From contig NZ_JASVDS010000003.1 in assembly GCF_030285365.1 (NCBI RefSeq), positions 248,001 through 312,000 of the forward strand: a DNA stretch of 64,000 bases, written 5' to 3'. Shown here one piece after another: positions 18,862-27,253 of the stretch (position 1 is its first letter; every line of letters starts with the position of its first letter). The position numbers and the translations under genes were made by a program. Under the pieces are notes generated by a model. It did not search any database and was not told the origin of the DNA. It saw only the letters and a list, made by a program, of their open reading frames with translations. The stretch is from Roseateles subflavus (lineage in GTDB: Bacteria; Pseudomonadota; Gammaproteobacteria; Burkholderiales; Burkholderiaceae_C).

Positions 18862-19221
18862 ATGAGCGCTCTCACTGCCACCCCCCTCCAGGACGCGGAC
18901 TACCAGGCCCGCACCCAGGCCATCCTGCTGGGAATCGAGACCCGCATTGATGCGTGGCTGGACGAGGACCGGATTGACATCGACACCCACCGCACCGGGG
19001 GGCTGCTCGAGCTGACCTTCCCCAATCGCAGCAAGATCATCATCAACACCCAGCCGCCGCTGCAGGAGTTGTGGCTGGCGGCCAAGGCGGGCGGCTTCCA
19101 CTTCCGCTTTGTCGAGGGGCGCTGGGTTGAGCGCAGCGGGCGGGAGTTCCATGCCTTGCTGTCCGAGGAGGCGTCGGCGCAGGCCGGACAGGCGCTGCGT
19201 TTCGAACCGGTCGAGCGCTGA
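18862..19221 (+). CDS. cyaY: Iron donor protein CyaY (frataxin homologue)
   Basis: Cytosolic frataxin-fold protein that binds iron and modulates Fe-S cluster assembly on IscU/IscS. The 119 residues begin with an acidic helix (LGIETRIDAWLDEDRIDID) that forms the iron-binding ridge. The beta-sheet follows: GLLELTFPNRSKIIINTQPPLQELWLAAKAGGFHF, the most conserved segment of the family. Divergent from lptM with 97 bp between start codons. Confidence 0.95.
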   Translation: MSALTATPLQDADYQARTQAILLGIETRIDAWLDEDRIDIDTHRTGGLLELTFPNRSKIIINTQPPLQELWLAAKAGGFHFRFVEGRWVERSGREFHALLSEEASAQAGQALRFEPVER

Positions 19222-19271
19222 GGCCTGGTGGGCGGCGCCATGCAGTCGCCGCCAATGCTGAATTGAATGGC

Positions 19272-19302
19272 AAGAGGCCGCCCCACGGGCGGCCTCTTTC
19301 TT
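19272..19302 (+). terminator. Intrinsic terminator after cyaY
   Basis: Twelve-base-pair stem AAGAGGCCGCCC / GGGCGGCCTCTT (19272-19283 and 19287-19298) with a three-base loop, followed by TCTT. It is the first of a row of related hairpins continuing to about 19410. Confidence 0.8.
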
Positions 19303-19410
19303 GATGGGCTGCCGCCCTATGGGCGGCCCCTCTTGATGGGCTGCCGCCCTATGGGCGGCCCTTCTTGATGGGCTGCCGCTCCACGGACGGCCCCTCTTGA
19401 TGGGCTGCCC
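19299..19410. repeat. Tandem 32-bp repeat, three and a half copies
   Basis: Units at 19299-19330, 19331-19362 and 19363-19394, with a partial fourth at 19395-19410. Each begins TCTTGATGGGCTGCCG and holds a hairpin (GCCGCCC-TAT-GGGCGGC in the first two, diverged in the third). The array fills the space between the converging cyaY and mrcA stop codons and looks like amplified copies of terminator-type stem-loops. There is no spacer between units, so it is not a CRISPR. Confidence 0.85.
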
Positions 19411-19443
19411 CTCTTGAGGGGCTGGTGCCTCGAGGGAGACGAC

Positions 19444-21837
19444 TCAGCGCCGGAAGAGATCCAGGATGCTCTTCTTTTCCTCGTCGCTGGCGGGCGGCGG
19501 GATGTTGGCGTCGTTGCTCAGGGCGCGCACGCCGGAGTTGCCCGAGAACTCGTCGTAGAACCACTCGCCGTTGACCTGAACGACGCCTTCTGGCGGCGAA
19601 ATCTCGGCAACGGGCGTGTTCTTGAGCGCAAAGCCCATGAACTCGATCCAGACTGGCAGCGAGAGGCCGCCGCCAGTCTCGCGATCGCCCAGCTTGCGCG
19701 GCTGGTCGTACCCGATCCACACCACGGCCACCAGGCTCTGCTGATAGCCGGCGAACCAGGCGTCCATGGAGTCGTTGGTGGTGCCGGTCTTGCCGTAGAT
19801 GTCCGGGCGCTTGAGTTGGGCCTGCGCCTTGGCTGCCGTGCCGCTGCGTGTCACCTCCTGCAGCAGGCTGCTCATCAGGAAGGCGTTGCGTGGCTCGATG
19901 GCGCGTGAGTCCTCGCCGAGCGTCCGCGGCGGGGCCTCGAAGAGCACGCGCCCCTTGTTGTCCGTCAGCTTGGCCACCAGCTGGGGCGAGACGCGATGGC
20001 CACCGTTCGCGAAGACGGCATAGCCCTGCGCCATTTGCATGGGGGTGACCGAGCCTGCGCCCAGTGCCATGGTGAGGTAGGCCGGGTGCTTGTCGGCCTC
20101 GAAGCCGAAGTGCGTGATCCAGTCCTGGGCGTAGTGGACGCCGATGGACTGCAGCACCCGGATGGACACCATGTTCTTGGACTTGGCCAGCGCCTTGCGC
20201 AGGGGCAGGGGGCCATCGAACGTGCCGTCGTAGTTCTTGGGCTCCCAGGGCTGGCTGCCCGTGGTGGTGGCATCGAAGAACAGCGGCGCGTCATTGACGA
20301 CGGTCGCCGGCGTGAAGCCTTTTTCCAGGGCCGCCGAATAGATGAAGGGCTTGAAGCTCGAGCCCGGCTGTCGCCAGGCCTGCGTCACGTGGTTGAACTT
20401 GTTCTTGTTGTAGTCGAAGCCACCCACCATCGCGCGAATGCGTCCATCGCGCGGGTCCATGGCCACGAAGGCGCCTTCCACCTCGGGCAGCTGCGTGATG
20501 CTCCAGTCGCCCTTGGGCAGCTTGAGGACGCGGATGATGGCGCCGCGGCGGATGCGTGTCTTGGGATTGCCGCGCTCCGACAGCCCCGACGTCGCGGGCT
20601 TCAGGCCTTCGCCCGTGATGGTGAGGCTCTCACCGCTTTGCAGCACGGCGACCACCTTCTTCGGGTCCGCCTCCAGCACGGCCGCCGCCAGCAGCTCGTC
20701 GTTGGCCGGGTGGTCCGCCAGCGCCTCGGCGATGCGCACGTCCATGTCCTTGGGGTCGGCGGGCAGGTCGATATAGGCCTCCGGGCCGCGGTAGACCTGG
20801 CGGCGCTCGTAGTCCATGATCCCGCGGCGCAGGGCCCGGTAGGCGGTCATCTGCTCGTCGTGGCGCAGCGTCAGGTAGACGTCCAGGCCGCGGCTGTAGG
20901 TCTCGTCGCCGTACTGGTTGAAGATCAGCTGGCGCGCCGCCTCGGCCACGTACTCCGCATGGCTGCTGGTGTCTGCCACGGTGCGATAGCGCAGCACCTG
21001 GGCCTTCGCCTGCGCGTGCTGCTCCTCGGTGATGTAGCCGTTCTCCAGCATGCGGTCGATGATGTACTGCTGGCGGATGCGTGCGCGGCGCGGGTTGTTG
21101 ATCGGGTTGTAGGCTGAGGGCGCCTTGGGGAGGCCGGCCAGCATCGCGGCCTCCGCCACGGTGATGTCCTTCAGCGGTTTGCCGAAATACACCTCGCTGG
21201 CCGCCGCGAAGCCGTAGGCCCGGTGGCCCAGGAAGATCTGGTTCATGTAGATCTCGAGGATCTGCTCCTTGCTCAGCGCCGACTCGATCTTGAGCGCCAG
21301 CAGGATCTCGTAGATCTTGCGCGTCATCGTCTTCTCGGTCGACAGATAGAAGTTGCGGGCGACCTGCATGGTGATGGTGGACGCCCCCTGGCTCCTGGCC
21401 TCGCCCACATTGGCCAGGCCGGCGCGGATCACGCCGAGATAGTCCACGCCACCGTGCTGGTAGAAGCGCGCATCCTCGATCGCGAGAATGGCGTCCTGCA
21501 TCACCTTGGGAATCTCCTTGATGGGCTGGTAGCTGCGGCGCTCCTCACCGAATTCGGCCAGCACGACGCCATCCGACGACAGCACGCGCAGCGGCAGCTT
21601 GGGCCGGTAGTCGGTGAGTCCGGAGATGTCCGGCAGGTTGGGGTAGGCCATCGCCAGGCCGAGGGCCAGCAGGAGCGCCACGGCCAGCGTGCCTCCAAGG
21701 GCCAGTCCGCCGAGCCACATCAAGGGGCGCCAGACGAAACGGCGCGCGGCAGTGTGGTGGCGATGCGACGCCTTGGGGCCATCCGCCACGTCCTTATCCG
21801 GCGAAGTAGGCACGTTCGATGATTTGGATTTGCTCAT
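19444..21837 (-). CDS. mrcA: Penicillin-binding protein 1A (bifunctional transglycosylase/transpeptidase)
   Basis: Class A PBP that polymerises and cross-links peptidoglycan at the inner membrane. In the 797 residues: cytoplasmic tail, membrane segment about 38-64, glycosyltransferase motifs EDARFYQHGG (121-130) and GASTITMQVARN (151-162), an OB-like insert, then the transpeptidase with SSFK (catalytic Ser493), SKN (AKSKNMVS) and KTGTT. ATG 21837 has a CTGGAG site. A consensus TATAAT -10 lies 23-28 bases upstream. Divergent from pilM, the arrangement conserved across beta- and gammaproteobacteria. Confidence 0.97.
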   Translation of the reverse strand: MSKSKSSNVPTSPDKDVADGPKASHRHHTAARRFVWRPLMWLGGLALGGTLAVALLLALGLAMAYPNLPDISGLTDYRPKLPLRVLSSDGVVLAEFGEERRSYQPIKEIPKVMQDAILAIEDARFYQHGGVDYLGVIRAGLANVGEARSQGASTITMQVARNFYLSTEKTMTRKIYEILLALKIESALSKEQILEIYMNQIFLGHRAYGFAAASEVYFGKPLKDITVAEAAMLAGLPKAPSAYNPINNPRRARIRQQYIIDRMLENGYITEEQHAQAKAQVLRYRTVADTSSHAEYVAEAARQLIFNQYGDETYSRGLDVYLTLRHDEQMTAYRALRRGIMDYERRQVYRGPEAYIDLPADPKDMDVRIAEALADHPANDELLAAAVLEADPKKVVAVLQSGESLTITGEGLKPATSGLSERGNPKTRIRRGAIIRVLKLPKGDWSITQLPEVEGAFVAMDPRDGRIRAMVGGFDYNKNKFNHVTQAWRQPGSSFKPFIYSAALEKGFTPATVVNDAPLFFDATTTGSQPWEPKNYDGTFDGPLPLRKALAKSKNMVSIRVLQSIGVHYAQDWITHFGFEADKHPAYLTMALGAGSVTPMQMAQGYAVFANGGHRVSPQLVAKLTDNKGRVLFEAPPRTLGEDSRAIEPRNAFLMSSLLQEVTRSGTAAKAQAQLKRPDIYGKTGTTNDSMDAWFAGYQQSLVAVVWIGYDQPRKLGDRETGGGLSLPVWIEFMGFALKNTPVAEISPPEGVVQVNGEWFYDEFSGNSGVRALSNDANIPPPASDEEKKSILDLFRR

Positions 21838-21859
21838 GGGGCTCCAGTGAGGGCAAATC

Positions 21860-21865
21860 ATTATA
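21860..21865 (-). promoter_or_regulatory. mrcA -10 element
   Basis: Perfect TATAAT on the minus strand; transcription would start near 21853, sixteen bases before the mrcA ATG. No matching -35 hexamer at 16-19 bases, so an activator or weak basal activity is possible. Confidence 0.45.
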
Positions 21866-22028
21866 GAAACGGCACTCTGCTCCGCTTTGAATCGGCGGGC
21901 CTTGCCAGGCCGTGTCGAATCCGCCCCGAAAGGGCTTCTTTTCGGGGACAGATGGGCGTAGAAAGCCGTGTATGTTTCGCAACGTGGTGTTACGTGCTCG
22001 CAGCCGTTTTTCGAACGGTGTCATAGGC

Positions 22029-22057
22029 TTTACTGCTAGCATTCAAGTAACTTATTA
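22029..22057 (+). promoter_or_regulatory. Candidate pilM operon promoter
   Basis: TTTACT (22029-22034), 17-base spacer, TTATTA (22052-22057), inside an A+T-rich patch unusual for this genome, 41 bases before the pilM start. The hexamers are only moderately close to consensus. Confidence 0.4.
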
Positions 22058-22097
22058 ACAATCCGACGCCTGCAAAGCGTGTTGGGGGAACCGCGTC

Positions 22098-23177
22098 ATG
22101 GGAATTCTTGACGTACTGCTGGGTCGCAAGCATCCGCCCATGATTGGCTTGGACATCAGCTCTTCCAGCGTCAAGCTGGTCGAACTCAGTCAAAACAAGA
22201 ACGGTGAGATGGTGCTCGAGCGCTTCGCGATGGAGTCGTTCGAGAAGGGCTGGATCGCCGACGGCCAGATTGAAAAATTCGATGAGGTGGCGGACGCCGT
22301 GCGTCGCGTGGTGGCCCGCAGTGGCACGAAGACGCGTGACGCCGTGCTGGCCATGCCGCAGTCGGCTGTGATCACCAAAAAGATCATGCTGCCGGCGGGC
22401 CTGCGCGAAGAGGAGCTGGAGATCCAGGTCGAGGCCGAGGCCAACCAGTACATCCCCTTCTCGCTCGACGAGGTCAGTCTCGATTTCTGCGTGCTCGGCC
22501 CGAGCCCGACGTCCGTCGGTGACGTCGAAGTCCTGATTGCCGCGTCCCGCAAGGACAAGGTGCAGGATCGTCAGGGCCTCGCCGAGGCCGCCGGTCTGCG
22601 GCCCGTCGTGCTGGACATCGAGTCGCATGCCTCTCGCCTGGCGATGGGCCGGCTCGTGGCCGCCCTTCCGGGGGAGGGCAAGGACGCCCTCGTCGCCCTG
22701 TTCGAGATCGGCGCCGACACCACCAGCCTCAAGGTTCTGCGTGACGACGAGATGCTCTACGACCGCGACCAGGCGTTCGGCGGCTCGCAGCTGACGCAGC
22801 TGATCTCCCGGCAGTACGGCTTCTCGTTCGAGGAGGCCGAGCAGAAGAAGCTGGCCAACGAGCTGCCGGAAGACTACGACACCGTGGTGCTCCAGCCGTT
22901 CGTGGACAGCCTCTCCCAGGAAATCGGCCGTGCGCTGCAGTACTTCTTCACCAGCACGCCGCACCACAAGGTGCACTACGTGATGCTGGCGGGCGGCACG
23001 GCCACGCTGCCGGGCCTGAAGGATCGCGTGACCGAGCTGACGGGCTTCGCCTGCATGGTGGTCAATCCCTTCGAGAGCATGGAGCTGGGTTCCGCGGTGC
23101 GTGAGTCGAAGCTGCGCCGCGAGGCGCCTGCCTACCTGACCGCCTGCGGGCTTGCCATGCGGAGGTTCTTCCAGTGA
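22098..23177 (+). CDS. pilM: Type IV pilus assembly protein PilM
   Basis: Actin-fold cytoplasmic ATP-binding protein that docks the PilN tail and links the pilus motor to the periplasmic complex. The 359 residues show the phosphate-1 motif MIGLDISSSSVKLVEL (15-30), AMPQSAVITKKIMLP, and the phosphate-2/adenosine motifs (FEIGADTTSL, VMLAGGTATLPGL). Length is standard. A GGGG site lies before ATG 22098. First gene of pilMNOPQ and overlaps pilN. Confidence 0.97.
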   Translation: MGILDVLLGRKHPPMIGLDISSSSVKLVELSQNKNGEMVLERFAMESFEKGWIADGQIEKFDEVADAVRRVVARSGTKTRDAVLAMPQSAVITKKIMLPAGLREEELEIQVEAEANQYIPFSLDEVSLDFCVLGPSPTSVGDVEVLIAASRKDKVQDRQGLAEAAGLRPVVLDIESHASRLAMGRLVAALPGEGKDALVALFEIGADTTSLKVLRDDEMLYDRDQAFGGSQLTQLISRQYGFSFEEAEQKKLANELPEDYDTVVLQPFVDSLSQEIGRALQYFFTSTPHHKVHYVMLAGGTATLPGLKDRVTELTGFACMVVNPFESMELGSAVRESKLRREAPAYLTACGLAMRRFFQ

Positions 23178-23773
23178 TTTTGATCAACCTCCTTCCTCAC
23201 CGCGCCGAGAAACGCAAGCGTCGCAAGACCGCCTTCTTCGTCGGGCTGGCGCTTTCCGTGGTCGTCGGTGGCCTCCTCGTGGGCGCCGGCATGCTGCTGC
23301 TGCAGCAGATGACGGATCAGCAGATCGCCCGCAACGAATATCTCCGCCGCGAGAACGCGCTGCTTGATGAGCAGATCAAGGACATCGCCAACCTGAAGGC
23401 CGAGATCGAGGGTCTGAAGTCGCGCCAGCAGGCGGTGGAAGATCTGCAGACGGGCCGCAACGTCCCCGTCCATCTGCTCACGGAACTGGTGCGTCAGGTG
23501 CCTGAAGGCATCTTCCTCACGCGCATCCAGCAGACCGACAAGCTGGTCACGGTCAGCGGGCTGGCCCAGACGCAGGACCGTGTCTCGGAGTTCATCCGCA
23601 ATACGTCCCGGTCGTCCGAGTGGCTCTACAACCCGGACCTGAACGAAATCAGGCTGGGCGGCATGGCGAGCACCAAGGACCAGAAGCGTCTGTTCGAGTT
23701 CACCATGCGCGTCTCCATCAAGGCTCCGCAGACCGAGGCGTCTGCCAAGGGTCAGCCTTCGAGGAAGCCCTGA
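23174..23773 (+). CDS. pilN: Type IV pilus assembly protein PilN
   Basis: Bitopic inner-membrane protein of 199 residues. The N-terminal INLLPHR motif (residues 4-10) is the conserved PilM-binding tail. A membrane segment at about 21-43, a coiled coil (LLDEQIKDIANLKAEIEGLKSRQ) and a ferredoxin-like periplasmic domain follow. It starts with GTG overlapping the pilM stop (GTGA). Confidence 0.96.
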   Translation: MILINLLPHRAEKRKRRKTAFFVGLALSVVVGGLLVGAGMLLLQQMTDQQIARNEYLRRENALLDEQIKDIANLKAEIEGLKSRQQAVEDLQTGRNVPVHLLTELVRQVPEGIFLTRIQQTDKLVTVSGLAQTQDRVSEFIRNTSRSSEWLYNPDLNEIRLGGMASTKDQKRLFEFTMRVSIKAPQTEASAKGQPSRKP

Positions 23774-23777
23774 CACT

Positions 23778-24476
23778 ATGGCCAAGAATTCTTCCGCCAA
23801 TTTTGATCTGAACGCCTGGTTCGAAGAGGTCCAGGACCAGTTCAGGGGGCTCAATCCGCAAGAGCCTGGGCAGTGGCCCCTGGCGCCCCGTCTGCTGACC
23901 TTTGCTGCAGCCATCGTGCTGGCGGTCGTGGGGGGCTGGTTCCTGGTCCTGGCCGATGCCCAGGCCGCACTGGATGCCGAGGCAGCCAAAGAGCCCAACC
24001 TCCGTCAGGACTACAAGACCAAGCTGGTGCAAGCGGTCAACCTGCCCGAACTGCGCAAGCAGAAGAGCCAGGTCGAGGAGTACGTCAACCAGCTGGAGAA
24101 GCAGCTGCCGGGGCGTGCCGAGATGGACGCACTGCTCTCAGACATCAACAGCGCGGCCGTCGGTCGTGGGCTGCAGTTCGAGTTCTTCGGTCCCTCTCCG
24201 GAAGTGGTGAAGGACTATTACGCCGAGAAGCCCATTTCCATCCGCGTGTCGGGCCGTTATCACGACATCGGCGCCTTCGTGGCCGATATCGCCAACCTGT
24301 CCCGCATCGTGACCCTGAGCGACCTGAACGTGAGCGTGCTGGCCACCCGGGACGCTGCGTTGTCGGGCACGCTGAACATGGAAGCCAAGGCGCGGACCTA
24401 CCGCTACCTGGATTCGGCTGAGGTCGCGGAACAGCGCAAATCCAAGGCCGCTGCCAAGCAGGGAGCCAAGAAATGA
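23778..24476 (+). CDS. pilO: Type IV pilus assembly protein PilO
   Basis: Heterodimer partner of PilN. The 232-residue protein has a cytoplasmic start, a membrane segment at about 37-57, a coiled coil around LRKQKSQVEEYVNQLEKQLPG and a C-terminal ferredoxin-like fold. It lies four bases after pilN and overlaps pilP by ATGA. Confidence 0.96.
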   Translation: MAKNSSANFDLNAWFEEVQDQFRGLNPQEPGQWPLAPRLLTFAAAIVLAVVGGWFLVLADAQAALDAEAAKEPNLRQDYKTKLVQAVNLPELRKQKSQVEEYVNQLEKQLPGRAEMDALLSDINSAAVGRGLQFEFFGPSPEVVKDYYAEKPISIRVSGRYHDIGAFVADIANLSRIVTLSDLNVSVLATRDAALSGTLNMEAKARTYRYLDSAEVAEQRKSKAAAKQGAKK

Positions 24477-25003
24477 AGCGCCTCACGGTCATGACCGTCA
24501 CGCTGGCCGCCATGGGCCTGAGTGCGTGCGGCAACGAGTTGTCCGAATTGCAGGACTGGACAGCGCAGCAGCGGCGTGAAACCCGCGCGTCGGTCCAGCC
24601 CCTGTCTCCACCCAAGAAGTTCACACCGCAGCCCTACGACACCGCCCTGAGCATTGATCCGTTCAGTGCCCAGAAGCTGAGCGTGGCGGTCAAGCAGGAG
24701 GCCAGTCAGCCGAACTCCCTGCTGACGGCGGAGATGAACCGCCGCAAGGAGCCTCTGGAAGCCTACCCGCTGGACTCGATGTCGATGGTGGGCAGCCTGA
24801 TCCGCCAGGGGCGACCCTTCGCGCTCCTGAAGGTGGACGCACTTTTGTACCAGGTCAAGCAAGGTGATCACCTGGGTCTGAACTTTGGGCGCATCACCCA
24901 GATTTCGGAAACCGAGATCACTCTGCGCGAAGTCGTCCAGGACGCGGCTGGCGAATGGATAGAACGCACAAGCACCCTCCAGTTGCAGGAGAAGGGACGA
25001 TGA
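24473..25003 (+). CDS. pilP: Type IV pilus lipoprotein PilP
   Basis: Inner-membrane lipoprotein that bridges PilNO to the PilQ secretin. The lipobox LSAC puts the acylated Cys at residue 19. A flexible linker follows, then the beta domain (PLDSMSMVGSL, PFALLKVDALLYQVKQGDHLGLNFGRI). Its 176 residues match the family. The stop overlaps the pilQ start. Confidence 0.96.
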   Translation: MKRLTVMTVTLAAMGLSACGNELSELQDWTAQQRRETRASVQPLSPPKKFTPQPYDTALSIDPFSAQKLSVAVKQEASQPNSLLTAEMNRRKEPLEAYPLDSMSMVGSLIRQGRPFALLKVDALLYQVKQGDHLGLNFGRITQISETEITLREVVQDAAGEWIERTSTLQLQEKGR

Positions 25004-27159
25004 AGAATTTGTCGAAGATGAGTGGTATGACTCAATGGCGTCGTTGGGCCGTTGGCGTGGTGGCGGTGGCCCTGTTGCCGTTGCAGGCCTGGGCGCAGAA
25101 CGCCATCAAGTCCATCAGCACGCTGCAGCAGGCGGGTGTTGAGGTCGTGCGAATCGAGCTCAGCGAAAGCCTCAAGGACATCCCGGCTGGCTTCGTCGTG
25201 CAGGCGCCTCCGCGCATCGCACTGGACCTGCCCGGCATTTCCAACGGCATGGGCCGCAGCACGGTCGAGATCAACGCGGGCAATCTGCGGTCGGCCAGCG
25301 TGGCCCAGGCGGGGGACCGCACGCGCGTCGTGCTGAACCTGCGCCAGGCTTCCGGCTACCGTGCGCAGATCGAAGACAAGGCGCTGCTCGTCATCCTCGA
25401 GAACAGCCCGTCGACCGCGTCGGCCACCCCCACGGCCGCGCCGGCCAAGGCGGAACCGCTGCACTTCGCGCCGAGCCTGAACGCCGCCAGCCAGACGCTG
25501 CGTGACATCGACTTCCGCCGCGGTGCCGATGGTGCCGGTCGCGTGGTGATCAGCCTCCCGAGCAACCAGGTGGGCGTCGACATCCAGCAGCAGGGGCAGA
25601 ACCTGGTGCTGGAGTTCCCCAAGACCAGCCTGCCGCCTGAGCTGCGCCGCCGCCTTGACGTCGCGGACTTCGGCAGCCCCGTGCAGTTCGTGAACGCCAG
25701 CCAGGTCGGTGACAAGGTGCGCGTGGTCGTCGAGCCCAAGGGCAACTGGGAACACAGTGCCTACCAGAGCGACAACCAGTTCGTGCTGGAAGTGCGCCCC
25801 CAGAAGGTCGATCCGAACAAGCTGGTCCAGGGGCCCGGCTTCGCCGGTGACAAGCTCTCCCTGAATTTCCAGAGCATCGAGGTCCGTGCCCTCCTGCAGG
25901 TCATCGCCGACTTCACCAACTTCAACGTGGTGACCAGTGACACCGTGACCGGCAACGTCACCCTGCGTCTCAAGGACGTTCCCTGGGATCAGGCGCTGGA
26001 CATCATCATGCAGGCGCGCGGGCTGGGTCTGCGCAAGTCCGGCAATGTGCTGTGGATCGCTCCCAAGGAGGAGCTGGCCATCAAGGAACGCCAGGACCTG
26101 GAGGCGAAGGCCCAGATGGCCCAGCTCGAGCCGCTGCGCACGCAGTCGATCCAGCTGAACTACGTCAAGGCCGAAGACATCGTGAAGGGCCTGACGGGCA
26201 GTGGGATCAGCGGCAACAACGCTCGCATCCTGTCCTCGCGCGGCAGCGTCATCTCGGAGAGCCGGACCAACCAGCTCTTCATCAACGACATCGCCAGCAA
26301 GCTGGACGAGATCCAGGCCCTGATCGCCAAGATTGACGTCCCTGTGCGTCAGGTGCTGATCGAGGCCCGGATCGTCGAGGCCGACGACAGCTTCGGTCGC
26401 TCGCTGGGTGTGAAGCTCGGTGTGAATGACATCCGCGCGCAGCAGGGGGGCATCCCCGGCTACAACGTCGGCGGCAACAACTACGTGGCCATCGGCGGCA
26501 ACTACAACGCTGCAGGGTCGACGACCAAGCAGCCGGGTGCCGCGCAGTCCTTCAACGACACGCAGCTGATCAATCTGCCGGCGCCGAGCGTCCTGAGCGG
26601 CACGCCGCAGACCTTCGCGCTGACCCTGTTCAATGCGACGGCCAATCGCTTCCTGAACCTAGAGCTCTCGGCTCTGGAAGCGGATGGCAAGGGCAAGATC
26701 GTCTCGAGCCCCCGTGTGGTGACGGCCGACCAGGCCAAGGCGCTGATCGAGCAGGGCGAGGAAATTCCTTACCAGCAGGCGACGTCGGCCGGTGCAACGT
26801 CCGTGACGTTCAAGAAGGCCGTGCTCAAGCTGGAAGTGACGCCCCAGATCACGCCTGAAGGCAACGTGATCCTTGACGTGGATGTGAACAAGGACAGCCG
26901 CGGCGTCCTCACGCCCCAGGGCTATGCCATCAACAACAAGCACGTGAAGACGCAGGTGCTGGTTGAGAATGGCGGTACGGTGGTCCTCGGCGGCATCTTC
27001 ACGCAGGAAGAGCGAGAGGACGTCAAGAAGGTGCCGTTGCTGGGCGATGTTCCTGTGGTGGGCAACCTCTTCAAGAACAAGGCCAAGACATCGAGCAAGA
27101 CCGAGTTGCTGATCTTCATCACTCCCAAGGTGGTGACGGATCGGGTGACGGGTCGCTGA
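25000..27159 (+). CDS. pilQ: Type IV pilus secretin PilQ
   Basis: Outer-membrane channel for the pilus fibre. The 719-residue precursor has a signal peptide ending LQAWA, two AMIN domains that bind peptidoglycan (about 35-130 and 160-270) and a secretin N0/STN domain (KLSLNFQSIEVRALLQVIADFT). An NHR region and the C-terminal secretin pore follow, with VPLLGDVPVVGNLF. ATG 25000 overlaps the pilP stop and has an AGGAGAAGGG site. The last pil gene of the operon; an Ig-like lipoprotein gene intervenes before aroK. Confidence 0.97.
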   Translation: MKNLSKMSGMTQWRRWAVGVVAVALLPLQAWAQNAIKSISTLQQAGVEVVRIELSESLKDIPAGFVVQAPPRIALDLPGISNGMGRSTVEINAGNLRSASVAQAGDRTRVVLNLRQASGYRAQIEDKALLVILENSPSTASATPTAAPAKAEPLHFAPSLNAASQTLRDIDFRRGADGAGRVVISLPSNQVGVDIQQQGQNLVLEFPKTSLPPELRRRLDVADFGSPVQFVNASQVGDKVRVVVEPKGNWEHSAYQSDNQFVLEVRPQKVDPNKLVQGPGFAGDKLSLNFQSIEVRALLQVIADFTNFNVVTSDTVTGNVTLRLKDVPWDQALDIIMQARGLGLRKSGNVLWIAPKEELAIKERQDLEAKAQMAQLEPLRTQSIQLNYVKAEDIVKGLTGSGISGNNARILSSRGSVISESRTNQLFINDIASKLDEIQALIAKIDVPVRQVLIEARIVEADDSFGRSLGVKLGVNDIRAQQGGIPGYNVGGNNYVAIGGNYNAAGSTTKQPGAAQSFNDTQLINLPAPSVLSGTPQTFALTLFNATANRFLNLELSALEADGKGKIVSSPRVVTADQAKALIEQGEEIPYQQATSAGATSVTFKKAVLKLEVTPQITPEGNVILDVDVNKDSRGVLTPQGYAINNKHVKTQVLVENGGTVVLGGIFTQEEREDVKKVPLLGDVPVVGNLFKNKAKTSSKTELLIFITPKVVTDRVTGR

Positions 27160-27171
27160 AACTGAGAGATC

Positions 27172-27190
27172 GGCCGGCTTCACGCCGGCC
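27172..27190 (+). other. Hairpin between pilQ and the Ig-like lipoprotein gene
   Basis: Inverted repeat GGCCGGC-ttcac-GCCGGCC. It is not followed by a T run, so it is unlikely to be a full intrinsic terminator. It may mark mRNA processing or partial termination between pilQ and the next gene. Confidence 0.5.
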
Positions 27191-27253
27191 TGCTGGATTG
27201 ATGATCAAAGCTGTGCGGGTCAACTTGCATCTGCTGCGCTGGAGTTTGATGAC

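Noticed and set aside
19299-19410. Possible CRISPR array
   Set aside because: Repeats are head to tail with no unique spacers, only about three and a half units, and no cas genes are nearby.
21944-21953. GGGGACAGAT matching the left end of the RAYT unit
   Set aside because: A lone ten-base match without the inverted partner or the AATT flank; chance occurrence in 64 kb is quite likely.
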